Notes: generated from the sequence alone by a model not told the origin. 26,029 nt of DNA from Phenylobacterium sp. CCH9-H3 (GCF_001557235.1 NZ_LSJI01000028.1:1-26029), one strand, 5' to 3'; numbered from the stretch's first letter, positions 7,978-17,001 are shown. A program made the numbers and translations.

Positions 7978-9381
7978 TCAGACCACCAGCGCAGGTCGCG
8001 CCTTGGCCGGCTTGCCGATCAGCGCTTCGACGAAAGCGTCCCGCCAGGCGGCGACATCCTCCCGCTGCACGGACTCGAAGAGGGTCGTCCACCGCCGGAT
8101 CCGCTCCGGCCGCTCCATGGCCAGAGCGCGCTTCAGGGCGTCGGCCACTTCCTCCGGGCTGTTGGGGTTGACCAGCAGCGCATCCGGCATCTGGCGCGCC
8201 GCGCCCGCGAACCGCGACAGGATCAGCACGCCGGGGTCCTCCGGATCCTGCGCCGCGACATACTCCTTCGCCACCAGGTTCATCCCGTCGCGCAGCGGGG
8301 TGACCAGCCCCACCCGGGCGGCGCCATAGATGCCGGCCAACTCATCGCGGCGGTAGTTGCGGTTCACCCAGCGCAGCGGCGCCCAGTCCACGTCGGCGAA
8401 CTCGCCGTTGATGCGGCCCGACAGCGCGTCGAGGCGGCCGCGGATCTCCTGGTAGGCCTCGACCGCACCGCGGCTTACCGGGGCGATCTGCAGCATCAGC
8501 ACTTCGCGGCGCAGGTCCGGATTGCGCTGAAGGAACTGTTCGAACCCCAGGAAGCGCTCCTCCAGTCCCTTCGAATAGTCCAGGCGGTCGACGCCCGCGA
8601 TCAGGTGACGGAAGACCGTGCAGGCGGTCATCAGGTCGCGCATGCGCCGGGCGCGCGCGCCCTTCTTCATCCGGGCGAAGTCTTCGGCGTCGATGCCGAT
8701 CGGGAACGCGCCGACCTCCAGGGCGCGGCCGAACCCCTTCACGCAGCCCGGCCGCAGGATCGAGCCGTCGGCCTCGGACAGCACATATTCTTCGAACGCC
8801 TGCTGGTGCTCGGCCGTCTGGAAGCCGACGAGGTCGTAGTCGAACATCGCCTCCACCAGCTGGCGGTGGCGGGGCAGGTTGATCATCACCTGATGGGCCG
8901 GCCACGGGATGTGCAGGAAGAAGCCGATCCGGTTCTTGACCCCCCGGGCCCGCAGCTCCTTGGCCAGGGGGATCAGGTGGTAGTCGTGGACCCAGATGAT
9001 GTCGTCCGGCTCGATCAGCGGCGCCAGCGTCTCGGCGAAGCGGCCATTGACCCGCGTGTAGCCCTTGTCGAACGCCCGGTCGAACGCGGCGAGGTCGGTG
9101 CGATAGTGGAATAGCGGCCAGAGGGTCTTGTTGGCGTAGCCGTTGTAGTACTCGTCGAGATCGATCTCCTCGAGATCCAGCGTCGCGGCCGTCACGCCGC
9201 CGACCTTCTCGACATTGAGCTGGCCGGTGAAGGTCTCGATGGTCTTGCCGGACCAGCCGAACCAGATCCCCGAGTACTCCTTGAGCGCTGCGGCGAGCGC
9301 CATGGCCAGGCCGCCGACGCTCTCCTCGCCGTCGCCGGACGGGAGGTTCACCCGGTTCGACACGACGATGAGCCGGCTCAT
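7978..9381 (-). CDS. otsA: OtsA, trehalose-6-phosphate synthase
   Basis: This 467-residue GT20 retaining glycosyltransferase joins UDP-glucose and glucose-6-phosphate to trehalose-6-phosphate in the cytoplasm. Visible sites are VVSNRV (6-11), GGLAMAL (23-29), WFGWSG (40-45), VHDYHL (131-136), FFLHIPWP (154-161), VDRLDYSKG (264-272, Arg266 and Lys271 matching the phosphate-binding pair of E. coli OtsA), and TPLRDGMNLVAKEYVA (361-376) for the nucleotide sugar. Length fits the bacterial family. The ATG at 9381 overlaps the otsB stop (ATGA), implying coupled translation; the frame stays open far upstream only as an overlap with otsB. The ligD ATG follows immediately. Its substrate glucose-6-phosphate is shared with the divergent zwf. 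Confidence 0.97.
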   Translation of the reverse strand: MSRLIVVSNRVNLPSGDGEESVGGLAMALAAALKEYSGIWFGWSGKTIETFTGQLNVEKVGGVTAATLDLEEIDLDEYYNGYANKTLWPLFHYRTDLAAFDRAFDKGYTRVNGRFAETLAPLIEPDDIIWVHDYHLIPLAKELRARGVKNRIGFFLHIPWPAHQVMINLPRHRQLVEAMFDYDLVGFQTAEHQQAFEEYVLSEADGSILRPGCVKGFGRALEVGAFPIGIDAEDFARMKKGARARRMRDLMTACTVFRHLIAGVDRLDYSKGLEERFLGFEQFLQRNPDLRREVLMLQIAPVSRGAVEAYQEIRGRLDALSGRINGEFADVDWAPLRWVNRNYRRDELAGIYGAARVGLVTPLRDGMNLVAKEYVAAQDPEDPGVLILSRFAGAARQMPDALLVNPNSPEEVADALKRALAMERPERIRRWTTLFESVQREDVAAWRDAFVEALIGKPAKARPALVV

Positions 9382-10127
9382 TGCGAAGCCTCCAACCAGG
9401 CCAGGACGGCCTCGACGTCGCCCAGCCCGAAACGCGCGTGCGTGCTGCGCGGAGGGCCCACAAGCACGCCGAAGCCGCCGAGCCGCTCCACCTCCGCGAA
9501 GCCATGCTCGTCGGTCGCATCGTCCCCGGCGAACACCGGCTGGGCGCCGCGGAAGACCGGCGTGCTCATGAAATCCCGGATCGAATCGCCCTTCGACGGT
9601 CCGGGCGTACGCAGCTCCTCGACCATGTCGCCTTCCTGCAGGGCCAACCCGGTGTCGGCGGCGATGGTGCGGGCCAGGGAGCGGGCCGCCGGCGCGAGGT
9701 CCGGCGCCAGGCGGAAGTGCAGGGCGACGCTCGGCCCCTTTTCCTCGACCAGCAAGCCGGCGTCGCGCGCCGCGAATTTGCGCAGGGTCGCGACGGCGCC
9801 CTCCAGGCCGGGGTGGGGCTCGGGCGTGTGCAGGCGTCCGTCGCCGTCGCGCCGGACGAGGCCGTGCACGCCCGATGCGGTGGCTATGCTTCCCTCGAGG
9901 ATCCGGTCGATATCTTCGAGCGTTCGGCCGCTCACGACCGCCAAGCGTCCGCCCAGCCCCTCCTGAAGGCGCTCGATCAGGCGCGTGCGGCGCGGATCCG
10001 GCCGCACATCCTGTGGCCGCTCCGCGATCGGCGCCAAGGTGCCGTCGAGGTCCAGGAAAAGCGCGCACTCCGACAGGCGAAGCGGCTTCGGCGCAGGCAG
10101 GTTCACGGTAAGTGTTTCGGTCGACAT
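9378..10127 (-). CDS. otsB: OtsB, trehalose-6-phosphate phosphatase
   Basis: This 249-residue HAD-superfamily phosphatase converts trehalose-6-phosphate to trehalose. HAD motifs are visible in order: FLDLDGT (24-30, nucleophile Asp26 and acid Asp28), VVSGRT (64-69), Lys179 in PGPSKGDS, and FAGDDATDE (199-207) for Mg2+. The ATG at 10127 follows a GGTGGAG-type ribosome site; the longer open frame upstream lacks family similarity. First gene of otsB-otsA-ligD, with a 4-base overlap into otsA. It diverges from zwf across 131 bp, and a stress-type promoter candidate lies at 10149-10173. The trehalose made should act as an osmotic and desiccation protectant. Confidence 0.96.
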   Translation of the reverse strand: MSTETLTVNLPAPKPLRLSECALFLDLDGTLAPIAERPQDVRPDPRRTRLIERLQEGLGGRLAVVSGRTLEDIDRILEGSIATASGVHGLVRRDGDGRLHTPEPHPGLEGAVATLRKFAARDAGLLVEEKGPSVALHFRLAPDLAPAARSLARTIAADTGLALQEGDMVEELRTPGPSKGDSIRDFMSTPVFRGAQPVFAGDDATDEHGFAEVERLGGFGVLVGPPRSTHARFGLGDVEAVLAWLEASQ

Positions 10128-10148
10128 CACGCTCCACCCTCGAATGCA

Positions 10149-10173
10149 AACGCAACCAGAACGGTTTCGATCC
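10149..10173 (-). promoter_or_regulatory. Possible EcfG/SigT promoter of otsB-otsA-ligD
   Basis: Read on the minus strand: GGATC (10173-10169), 16 bases, CGTT (10152-10149), 8 of 9 consensus bases. The predicted start near 10143 leaves a short leader containing the otsB ribosome site. Confidence 0.4.
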
Positions 10174-10258
10174 TGCACAAATGTGAACAGGCGAGGCTGC
10201 GGGCCCTTGACCCGGACCGTGACGCGCGGTGGTCTCCGGCGCTCGACAAGGAGGCCCC

Positions 10259-11722
10259 ATGCCCGCAACGCCGCAGGCTGACGCGATCGTGCTCTTCGGA
10301 GCAACCGGCGACCTCGCGCGAAGGATGCTGCTGGCGTCGCTGTACTTCCTCGACGCCGACGGCTTCCTTCCGAACGGCTTCCGGATCGTCGCAACCGCCC
10401 GCGCCGAACTCAGCCGCGAGGCGTTCCTTGAGCAAACCCACGCCACCCTGTCTGAGCGCCCCGAGGGCCTCGACGAGACGGTCTGGAAACGGTTCGCCGA
10501 GCGGCTGGACTACGTCGGCGCCGACGCCACCACCGCCGAGGGCGCGGCCAAGCTGAAGCCGGCGCTGGAAGGCGCGAAGCGGCCGTTCTTCTACCTGGCC
10601 ATCTCGCCCAGCCTCTACGAGAAGGTCTGCGTCGCCCTGGCCGCCGCCGGGATCGCCACCGACGACACCCGCATCGTGCTGGAAAAGCCGATCGGCCGCG
10701 ATCTCGAAACGTCGCGCCACATCAATACCTCCCTCGGGGTGGTGTTCGACGAGAACCAGATCTTCCGCATCGACCATTACCTGGGCAAGGAGACGGTCCA
10801 GAACCTGCTGGCCTTGCGCTTCGCCAACACCCTGTTCGAGCCGCTCTGGAACAACCTTACCATCGACCACGTGCAGATCACCGTGGCCGAGACCGAGGGC
10901 GTCGGGACGCGCTGGCCCTATTACGACGAATATGGCGCTCTGCGCGACATGCTGCAAAACCACATGCTGCAGCTGCTCTGCCTGGTGGCCATGGAGCCGC
11001 CGGCCGACATGGAGCCGGACTCGGTCCGGAACGAGAAGGTGAAGGTCCTGCGATCCTTGCGCCGGTTCACCCGTCAGGACGTCCAGGAAAAGTCGGTGCG
11101 TGGCCAGTACACGCCCGGCGTCGTGGGCGGGAAGTCGGTGGACGGCTACGAGACGGAGCGGGGCCAGAAGACCGGCACCGAGACCTTCGTGGCCCTGCGC
11201 GCCGACATCGACAACTGGCGCTGGGCGGGGGTGCCGTTCTTCCTGCGCACCGGCAAGCGGATGCCCGAGAAGCGGACCCAGATCGCCATCCAGTTCAAGC
11301 CGGTGCCGCACTCCATCTTCGGCAGCGCCTCGACCCAGGACCTGGCCCCCAACCGGCTGGTGATCGACCTGCAGCCCGACGAGGACATCAAGCTCAGCCT
11401 GATGAACAAGGCCCCGGGCCTCAGCAAGGGCGGCATGCGGCTCCAGTCCCTGCCCCTGTCCCTGTCGTTGTTGCGCACCTACGAGGGCGCGGGCGGGCGG
11501 CGGCGGATCGCCTACGAGCGCCTGCTGCTGGACGTGATCCAGGGCGACGCCACCCTGTTCGTCCGCCGCGACGAGGTGGAGGAGGCCTGGCGCTGGGTCG
11601 ACGGCGTGGCCGACGCCTGGGCCGAGGCCGGCCAGTCGCCGAAGCCCTACGCCGCCGGCAGCTGGGGCCCCTCGGGCGCCTTCGCCCTGATCGAGCGCTT
11701 CGGCCGGGACTGGTCGGACTGA
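10259..11722 (+). CDS. zwf: Glucose-6-phosphate 1-dehydrogenase
   Basis: This 487-residue enzyme oxidises glucose-6-phosphate to 6-phosphogluconolactone with NAD(P)+, opening the Entner-Doudoroff and oxidative pentose-phosphate routes. The Rossmann motif FGATGDLA is at 13-20, EKPIG at 142-146, the substrate motif RIDHYLGKE at 170-178 (His173, Lys177), and the likely catalytic His235 in LQNHMLQ. The ATG at 10259 follows AAGGAGG (10248-10254); the in-frame GTG at 10229 lacks such a site. No general-stress promoter pattern was found upstream. It is convergent with the GH15 gene (4 bp between stops). Its usual partners pgl, edd and glk are on the same strand but 5.4 kb downstream. Confidence 0.97.
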   Translation: MPATPQADAIVLFGATGDLARRMLLASLYFLDADGFLPNGFRIVATARAELSREAFLEQTHATLSERPEGLDETVWKRFAERLDYVGADATTAEGAAKLKPALEGAKRPFFYLAISPSLYEKVCVALAAAGIATDDTRIVLEKPIGRDLETSRHINTSLGVVFDENQIFRIDHYLGKETVQNLLALRFANTLFEPLWNNLTIDHVQITVAETEGVGTRWPYYDEYGALRDMLQNHMLQLLCLVAMEPPADMEPDSVRNEKVKVLRSLRRFTRQDVQEKSVRGQYTPGVVGGKSVDGYETERGQKTGTETFVALRADIDNWRWAGVPFFLRTGKRMPEKRTQIAIQFKPVPHSIFGSASTQDLAPNRLVIDLQPDEDIKLSLMNKAPGLSKGGMRLQSLPLSLSLLRTYEGAGGRRRIAYERLLLDVIQGDATLFVRRDEVEEAWRWVDGVADAWAEAGQSPKPYAAGSWGPSGAFALIERFGRDWSD

Positions 11723-11726
11723 GCCG

Positions 11727-13616
11727 CTACCTGATCGACTGCCAGCTCTTCGACAGCAGGTTCGCGCAGTTGATCAGGCCGACAAGCGAATAGGTCTGGG
11801 GGTAGTTGCCCCAGAGCTCCTGGCCGTCCAGCGTGATGTCCTCGGACAGGAGGCCCGCGGCCGTCCGTCGCCCCAGCATCTCCTCGAAGAGCTGGCGGGC
11901 CTCGTCGGTGCGGCCCGACAGGTGCAGGGCCTCGATCAGCCAGAAGGTGCAGAAGTTGAACGCCGTCTCCGGCAGGCCGAAGTCGTCGGGGATCGCGTAG
12001 CGCAGCATGTAGGGGCCGCGGCGCAGCCCGTGTTCGACCGCGGCCATGGTCGCCTGCATGCGCGGGTCGTCCGCGGGCAGGAACCGCACGTCCACCATCT
12101 GCAGCAGGCTGGCGTCCAGGCCGTCGCCCTCGAAGGTCGCGGCGAAGCGGCCCTCGGTCTCGTTCCAGGCGCGCCGCTCGATGGTTGCGCGGACCTCAGC
12201 GGCGCGGCCGTTCCAGTAGTCGGCCCGATCCGTCAGGCCCAGCTTCGCAGCCGCATTGCCCAGCCGGTCGCAGGCCGCCCAGCACATCACCGACGAATAG
12301 GTGTGCACGGCCTCGCGACCGCGGAATTCCCACAGGCTGGCGTCGGGCTTGTCGTGCAGTTCGAAGGCCCGTTCGCCGATGGGCTCAAGGGCGCGGAAAT
12401 CGTCGACGCTGGCCGGCCGCAGCAGCCGCTCGTCGAAGAAGGCCTGCACCGACGACAGCACGATCTGGCCATAGACGTCGTGCTGCAGGTGCTCGTGCGC
12501 CTGGTTTCCTACCCTTACGGGACCGATCCCGCGATAGCCCGGCAGATGCGAGGCGATCCACTCGGTGAGCACCGGCTCCAGGCCGACACCGTAGACCGGC
12601 TGAACATGGCCGGCCTTGCCGTTCGGGGTCCCCGCATAGGCCATCCCCGGCAGCTCGGGCTGCGCCGCCGGCGCCCCGCTGGGGTTCATCTCGCCGCGGC
12701 TGGCCTGGTCCACCAGGTTGCGCAGATAGACCAGGTAGTTCTCGAGCATGTCGGCCGCGCCCAGCCGATTCAGCGCCTGGACCACGTAGTAGGCGTCGCG
12801 CAGCCAGCAGTACCGGTAGTCCCAGTTGCGGCCCGCCCCCGCCGCCGCATTGTGCTCCGGTAGCGAGGTGGTGAGGGCCGCGACGATCGCGCCGGTCTCC
12901 TCGTAGGCGCACAGCTTCAGGGTGATGGCCGCGCGGATCACCGCCTCCTGCCATTCCAGCGGCACCGTGAGCGTCCGCACCCAGCCGCGCCAGTAGTCGG
13001 TCGTCTCGCGCAGCATCCGCGCGGCCGTGGTGGAGACCTCGGCGTCCAGCCCCTCGTCGGGACCGAGGAAGAGGCCGATCGGCTCCTCCAGGCGGAAGGC
13101 CCGCTCGGCGATGATGTGGCTCACCGGGGCGTCGGTGGTGAGCCTGAGCGTCACCTCCTCGCCCACGTAGCGGATGTGGTTGGACCCGGCGGTCGTGTAG
13201 CAAGGCCGCTCGCCGTAGTTCATCATCGGCCGCAGGCGGATACGGATGCGGGGGGCGCCGCGCAGCGGGCGGACGATGCGCACGAAAGCCAGCGGCCGGT
13301 ACTGGCGGCCGAGGTGCCGATAGCGGGGGGAGAAGTCGATGATCTCCACCGCCGCCCCGTCGGCGTTGCGGATTTCGGTGCGCAGGATCGCCGTGTTGCG
13401 CAGATAGCCCTGCACGGTCTCGACGGCGCCCTCGACCTCCACCGACCACAGGCCGCAGGCGTCCGGCGCGCCCGGATCCTTGCCGCCCAGCAGGGCCGAG
13501 AAGAACGGGTCGCCGTCCACGCGCGGAACGCAGGCCCAGACATAGCGTCCGGCCCGGTCGATCAGGGCGCTGGCCGTGCAGTTGCCGATAGGAAACAGGT
13601 CCAGGTTCTGGCTCAA
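11727..13616 (-). CDS. GH15 glucoamylase/trehalase-like glycoside hydrolase
   Basis: This 629-residue protein has an N-terminal beta-sandwich (about 1-210; opening NLDLFPIGNCTASALID) and a catalytic (alpha/alpha)6 barrel (about 220-625). Barrel signatures are NWDYRYCWLRDA (264-275), likely general acid Glu430 in LWEFRG, and likely general base Glu600 in DGQELWGNYPQTYS. GH15 contains inverting glucoamylases, glucodextranases and also trehalases, which sequence alone does not separate; next to otsBA a trehalase is a real alternative. No signal peptide, so cytoplasmic. I chose TTG at 13616 because AGGAGG sits 8 bases upstream and the family starts there; the GTG at 13679 adds 21 unconserved residues. 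It follows the debranching-like gene by 96 bp and has its own promoter candidate. Confidence 0.9.
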   Translation of the reverse strand: MSQNLDLFPIGNCTASALIDRAGRYVWACVPRVDGDPFFSALLGGKDPGAPDACGLWSVEVEGAVETVQGYLRNTAILRTEIRNADGAAVEIIDFSPRYRHLGRQYRPLAFVRIVRPLRGAPRIRIRLRPMMNYGERPCYTTAGSNHIRYVGEEVTLRLTTDAPVSHIIAERAFRLEEPIGLFLGPDEGLDAEVSTTAARMLRETTDYWRGWVRTLTVPLEWQEAVIRAAITLKLCAYEETGAIVAALTTSLPEHNAAAGAGRNWDYRYCWLRDAYYVVQALNRLGAADMLENYLVYLRNLVDQASRGEMNPSGAPAAQPELPGMAYAGTPNGKAGHVQPVYGVGLEPVLTEWIASHLPGYRGIGPVRVGNQAHEHLQHDVYGQIVLSSVQAFFDERLLRPASVDDFRALEPIGERAFELHDKPDASLWEFRGREAVHTYSSVMCWAACDRLGNAAAKLGLTDRADYWNGRAAEVRATIERRAWNETEGRFAATFEGDGLDASLLQMVDVRFLPADDPRMQATMAAVEHGLRRGPYMLRYAIPDDFGLPETAFNFCTFWLIEALHLSGRTDEARQLFEEMLGRRTAAGLLSEDITLDGQELWGNYPQTYSLVGLINCANLLSKSWQSIR

Positions 13617-13682
13617 GACCCATTCCTCCTGACGATACGCACGATCCGCAAGCAGGCCCCTCCGTCTGCTGGTCGACACTGA

Positions 13683-13708
13683 AACGCAGCTCGCGCCGCT
13701 TTTGCTCC
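13683..13708 (-). promoter_or_regulatory. Possible EcfG/SigT promoter of the GH15 gene
   Basis: Minus strand: GGAGC (13708-13704), 17 bases, CGTT (13686-13683), 8 of 9 consensus bases, in the gap after the debranching-like gene and about 60 bases before the GH15 start. The mismatch falls in the core of the -35 element, so this is among the weaker candidates. Confidence 0.3.
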
Positions 13709-13712
13709 CGGC

Positions 13713-15866
13713 TCAGCTATAGCGCACCCGCAGCCGGGGTCCGCGGCTGTTCGAATGCACGGCGATGCGCCCGCCCTGGCGCTCGAATGTCAGGTCTATG
13801 CTCCCGTCCGCCACCTGGAGGTCGGTCACGGCCAGGCGGTCGATGCCGACGGGCAGGTGCGGATCGCGGATCTCCACCTCGGCGCCTTCGCCGCTGATCG
13901 ACAGGCCCAGGCAGGCCTGCAGCAGCATGAACACCGATCCCGCCGCCCATGCCTGCGGCAGGCAGGCCACCGGATAGGCCACCGGCGGCTCGCCTGCCGC
14001 ACGCGGAAAACCGCAGAACAGCTCCGGCAGGCGCATGTCCAGCTGGGTGGCCGCTTCGAACATCGCCCCGGTCAGCTTCACCACGCCCGCGCGCTCGCCG
14101 TAGTAGGAAAGGCCCAGGGCGGCCAGGGCCGTGTCGTGCGGCCAGACCGAGCCGTTGTGATAGGACATCGGGTTGAAGCGCTGCTGCTCGATGGCCAGGG
14201 TGCGCAAGCCCCAGCCCGAGAAGAGGTCGCTGGAGAACAGCTGCTGCGCCACCTTCTCCGCCCGGTCCGCGCGCGGCAGGCCGGTGAACAGCAGGTGCCC
14301 CGGGTTGGAAGACACCACTCGGCAGAGCTCGTTCCGGCCGTCCAGGGCGATGCCGTAGAAGCCGTGCTCCGGCATCCAGAACCGGTCTTCGACCACCTTG
14401 CGCAGGGCGGCGGCCCGCCCGCCCCAGCGCTCGGCGGCTTCGGAATCCCCGCGCCGGGCCGTGAGCGCGGCCATCGTGCGGTAGGCGGCGTAGGCGTAGC
14501 CCTGCACCTCGACGAGCGCGACCGGCCCTTGGGGGAAACGCCCATCGGCGTGGAAGATGGAATCGCCGGAGTCCTTCCAGCCCTGGTTGGTCAGTCCGCC
14601 ATCCATCGCCCGGGCATACGAGATGAGCCCCAGGGGATGCTTGTCGGCCATCATGGTGATCCAGCCGGCCGCGCGCTCCAGCGCCGGCCACCAGCGATCC
14701 AGCTGGGCGTAGTCGCCGGTGCGTTCGGCGTAGGCGCCGGCCAGCGCCACGAACAGGGGCGTCGTGTCGACCCCGCCGTAGTAGCGGCCGAACGGGACCT
14801 CGCCGAGGGCCGACATTTCGCCGCGCCGGGTCTCGTGCATGATCTTGCCGGGCTCGGAATCCCGGAACGCCGAGGTCTCCGTCGCCTGCCACTCGGCCAG
14901 GTACGACAGGACGCCCTTGGCCAGCCGCGGCTCGAACCAGAGGATCTGCCAGGCGGTGATGATGCCGTCGCGCCCGAAGCAGGTGGAGAACCACGGGATC
15001 CCCGCATACGGGTAGGGGCCCGTCTTCATCGGGGTGGCCAGCAGGGCGAGGTCGGCCCGAGACTTGTCGATCCAGGCGTTGAACAGGCGCCCGTTCGTGG
15101 CGATCCGCGCCCCCTGGCGACGGCGCTCGCGCATGGCGAACCGCGCGCGGGCGGCCGCGGCGCGGAAGCGGTGGCGCGACGGCAGGTCGGCCTCGCCGGC
15201 GCCCACTTCCACATAGATGTCGCGGCATTCGTCGGTCTCGAGGGTGACGTCGAACCGCGCTTCGTCCGCCGTCAGGGAATCGGGCGTGTCGGAGAGCGAC
15301 ACCACGCTGGCCCGCGCCACCCGGTCCAGGCCCTCGTAGCGGAAACGCACGCACCGGTCGCCGATCTCAGGCGGGGACAACCGTCCCCGGGCCCGCCGCC
15401 GCGCCCCGCGCACTTCGAACATGTCGCGGAAGTCCGCGCCGAAGCGCAGAACCAGCGGCAGGCTCATCGGGTCGGGGCTGTAGTTGGTCAGCCGGATCCG
15501 CTCGTAGAGCCGCTCGTGCCACAGGAAGCGCTTGCGCTCGATATGCACCACGCCCGGCGGGCCCGCCGGGCCGGCGGGAGCCGGGATCGCGCGGTTCAGG
15601 CCGTGCGAGGTGAAGTAGACGTTGTCGTGGCTGACCGCCCCCGACAGCAGGGTGGGCGAACGGTCGCCGAGGGTGACCTCCCACCGGGACAGGATGCGGG
15701 TGTCGTGGTGGAACAGGCCGTCGGCCGCACCCGCGATATCCCCATGGCTGTCGGCGACGATGAAGGTGTCGCGATCCTTGAGCGCATAGAGGCGCTGCGG
15801 AACGCGCGGTTCCTCGATCTCGCCCCATTCGACCGGCGCTTCCGGGGCCGGCGCCATGTCGTCCAT
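13713..15866 (-). CDS. Glycogen-debranching-enzyme-like protein (amylo-alpha-1,6-glucosidase type)
   Basis: This 717-residue protein has an N-terminal GDE-type domain at about 25-240 (LKDRDTFIVADSHGDIAG, then LFHHDTRILSRWEV, characteristic of the PF14742 family) and a C-terminal (alpha/alpha)6 barrel at about 255-690 with YAGIPWFSTCFGRDG (ending at residue 301), GWKDSGDSIFH and SYHNGSVWPHDTAL. The barrel motifs, with the Asp of the KDSGDS region as likely acid, fit the amylo-alpha-1,6-glucosidase/COG3408 group. The exact substrate (glycogen branches, other alpha-glucans or a glucosyl conjugate) is not settled; plant-invertase-like relatives also exist. The ATG at 15866 follows AGGAGC. It lies 26 bp after the GT4 gene and upstream of GH15, probably as one unit. 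Confidence 0.88.
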   Translation of the reverse strand: MDDMAPAPEAPVEWGEIEEPRVPQRLYALKDRDTFIVADSHGDIAGAADGLFHHDTRILSRWEVTLGDRSPTLLSGAVSHDNVYFTSHGLNRAIPAPAGPAGPPGVVHIERKRFLWHERLYERIRLTNYSPDPMSLPLVLRFGADFRDMFEVRGARRRARGRLSPPEIGDRCVRFRYEGLDRVARASVVSLSDTPDSLTADEARFDVTLETDECRDIYVEVGAGEADLPSRHRFRAAAARARFAMRERRRQGARIATNGRLFNAWIDKSRADLALLATPMKTGPYPYAGIPWFSTCFGRDGIITAWQILWFEPRLAKGVLSYLAEWQATETSAFRDSEPGKIMHETRRGEMSALGEVPFGRYYGGVDTTPLFVALAGAYAERTGDYAQLDRWWPALERAAGWITMMADKHPLGLISYARAMDGGLTNQGWKDSGDSIFHADGRFPQGPVALVEVQGYAYAAYRTMAALTARRGDSEAAERWGGRAAALRKVVEDRFWMPEHGFYGIALDGRNELCRVVSSNPGHLLFTGLPRADRAEKVAQQLFSSDLFSGWGLRTLAIEQQRFNPMSYHNGSVWPHDTALAALGLSYYGERAGVVKLTGAMFEAATQLDMRLPELFCGFPRAAGEPPVAYPVACLPQAWAAGSVFMLLQACLGLSISGEGAEVEIRDPHLPVGIDRLAVTDLQVADGSIDLTFERQGGRIAVHSNSRGPRLRVRYS

Positions 15867-15892
15867 CGTTTGCTCCTGCCGCTAACCGGCGT

Positions 15893-16942
15893 TCAGGCCG
15901 CCTCCGTGAGAGGCGCAGCCTGGGGGAGGCGCTGGTAGATCTCCAGGTAGCGGCGTGCCATGGCCACTGCGGAGAATCGTTCTTCAAAGCGCGCCCGAAT
16001 TGCGCGCCGGTCAAGCTCCGGAAGCCGGAGGACCGCGTCGCGCGCCTCGGCTTCGGACCGGACGATGAAGCCGGTCACGCCATGCTCGACCACCTCGGGG
16101 ACCGACCCGTTGTTCCAGGCGATCACCGGCGTGCCGCACGCCATCGCCTCGATCATCACGAGGCCGAAGGGCTCGGGCCAGTCGATGGGGAACAGGAGGG
16201 CGTCCGCGCCGCCGAGGAACGCCGACTTCTCGCCATCGCCGATCTCGCCCACGAAGTGGACCAGCGGGTTGTGCAGCAGGGGTTCGATGGTCGTGTCGAA
16301 ATAGACGCGGTCGGCATTGTCGACCTTGGCCGCCATCCTCAGGGGCCGGTTCGCGGCGGTGGCGATGGCGATCGCCCGATCCGGGCGCTTCTCCGGCGAG
16401 ATACGGCCCAGGAAGGCGAGATAGCCCTCGCTGCGCGGGCTGAAGCGGTAGATTTCCGTCGACATGCCATGATGCACGGTCGCGGCCCAGTTGCCGAAGG
16501 GTAGGGGCCGCCGTTGATCGTCGCTGATCGACACCAGCGGGAACTGCGGCCAGCGGCGATAGACCTCGGCCAGATCCTTCAGGTCGAGGCGTCCATGCAG
16601 GGTGGTGATGGTCCGCTCGGCCAGATCCTCGAACATCGGGAACTGGATCATGTCGGTGTGGAAGTGGATCACGTCGAACTCGGCGGCGCGGCGGCGCACC
16701 TCGTACAGCTGGGTGAGGTGGGCGGCCAGGTCCGACTTGAGGGGCGCGGGGTCCAGGCGGATCGCCTGGTCGCGCACGGGCGCCAGCTCGCCGAGGGTCT
16801 GGGCGTCGGCGCTGCTGAAAAGCGTGACGTCGTGGCCAAGGCTGGTCAGGGCGTCGGTAAGGTGCGCGACGACGCGCTCGGTGCCACCGTACAGCTTGGG
16901 CGGCACGGCTTCGTAGAGGGGAGCGACCTGGGCGATACGCAT
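15893..16942 (-). CDS. GT4-family glycosyltransferase
   Basis: This 349-residue GT-B protein begins with MRIAQVAPLYEAVPPKLYGG, the glycine-rich acceptor-side entry of GT4 enzymes. The C-terminal donor domain has FLGRISPEKRPD (177-188) and the E-x7-E pair Glu257/Glu265 in PEPFGLVMIEAMACGTPVI. No membrane segment. Donor and acceptor are unknown; the cassette with debranching-like and GH15 enzymes suggests an alpha-glucan or glucosyl compound, but that is inference. I chose ATG 16942 with an AAGGAA site upstream; the longer frame from 17029 has no family similarity and overlaps the promoter candidate. First gene of the minus-strand cassette, divergent from pgl across 152 bp. Confidence 0.9.
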   Translation of the reverse strand: MRIAQVAPLYEAVPPKLYGGTERVVAHLTDALTSLGHDVTLFSSADAQTLGELAPVRDQAIRLDPAPLKSDLAAHLTQLYEVRRRAAEFDVIHFHTDMIQFPMFEDLAERTITTLHGRLDLKDLAEVYRRWPQFPLVSISDDQRRPLPFGNWAATVHHGMSTEIYRFSPRSEGYLAFLGRISPEKRPDRAIAIATAANRPLRMAAKVDNADRVYFDTTIEPLLHNPLVHFVGEIGDGEKSAFLGGADALLFPIDWPEPFGLVMIEAMACGTPVIAWNNGSVPEVVEHGVTGFIVRSEAEARDAVLRLPELDRRAIRARFEERFSAVAMARRYLEIYQRLPQAAPLTEAA

Positions 16943-17001
16943 GACAAGGGTTCCTTCGCGCCGCCCGCGTCCCGCAGCCGGCGCCTGACATCCGGTGCTA
17001 G

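Noticed and set aside
5740..9114. 1124-residue open frame on the plus strand opposite ligD and otsA
   Set aside because: It is the antisense shadow of two well-supported minus-strand genes; its translation is low-complexity, rich in Arg, Leu, Gly, His and Gln, with no domain. Such shadows are expected at this GC content.
10176..10191. CACA-AA-TGTG mini-palindrome between otsB and zwf
   Set aside because: Arms of 4 bp are too short to distinguish from chance; the flanking CCTG/CAGG pair has a different centre.
7978..10446. Apparent 822-residue version of OtsA extending upstream through otsB
   Set aside because: The extra N-terminal part is otsB read in another frame and has no similarity to trehalose synthases; the ATG at 9381 overlapping the otsB stop is the real start.
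13617..13679. Start of the GH15 enzyme at GTG 13679
   Set aside because: It adds 21 residues without family similarity and lacks a ribosome site, whereas TTG 13616 has AGGAGG 8 bases upstream and begins at the conserved part.
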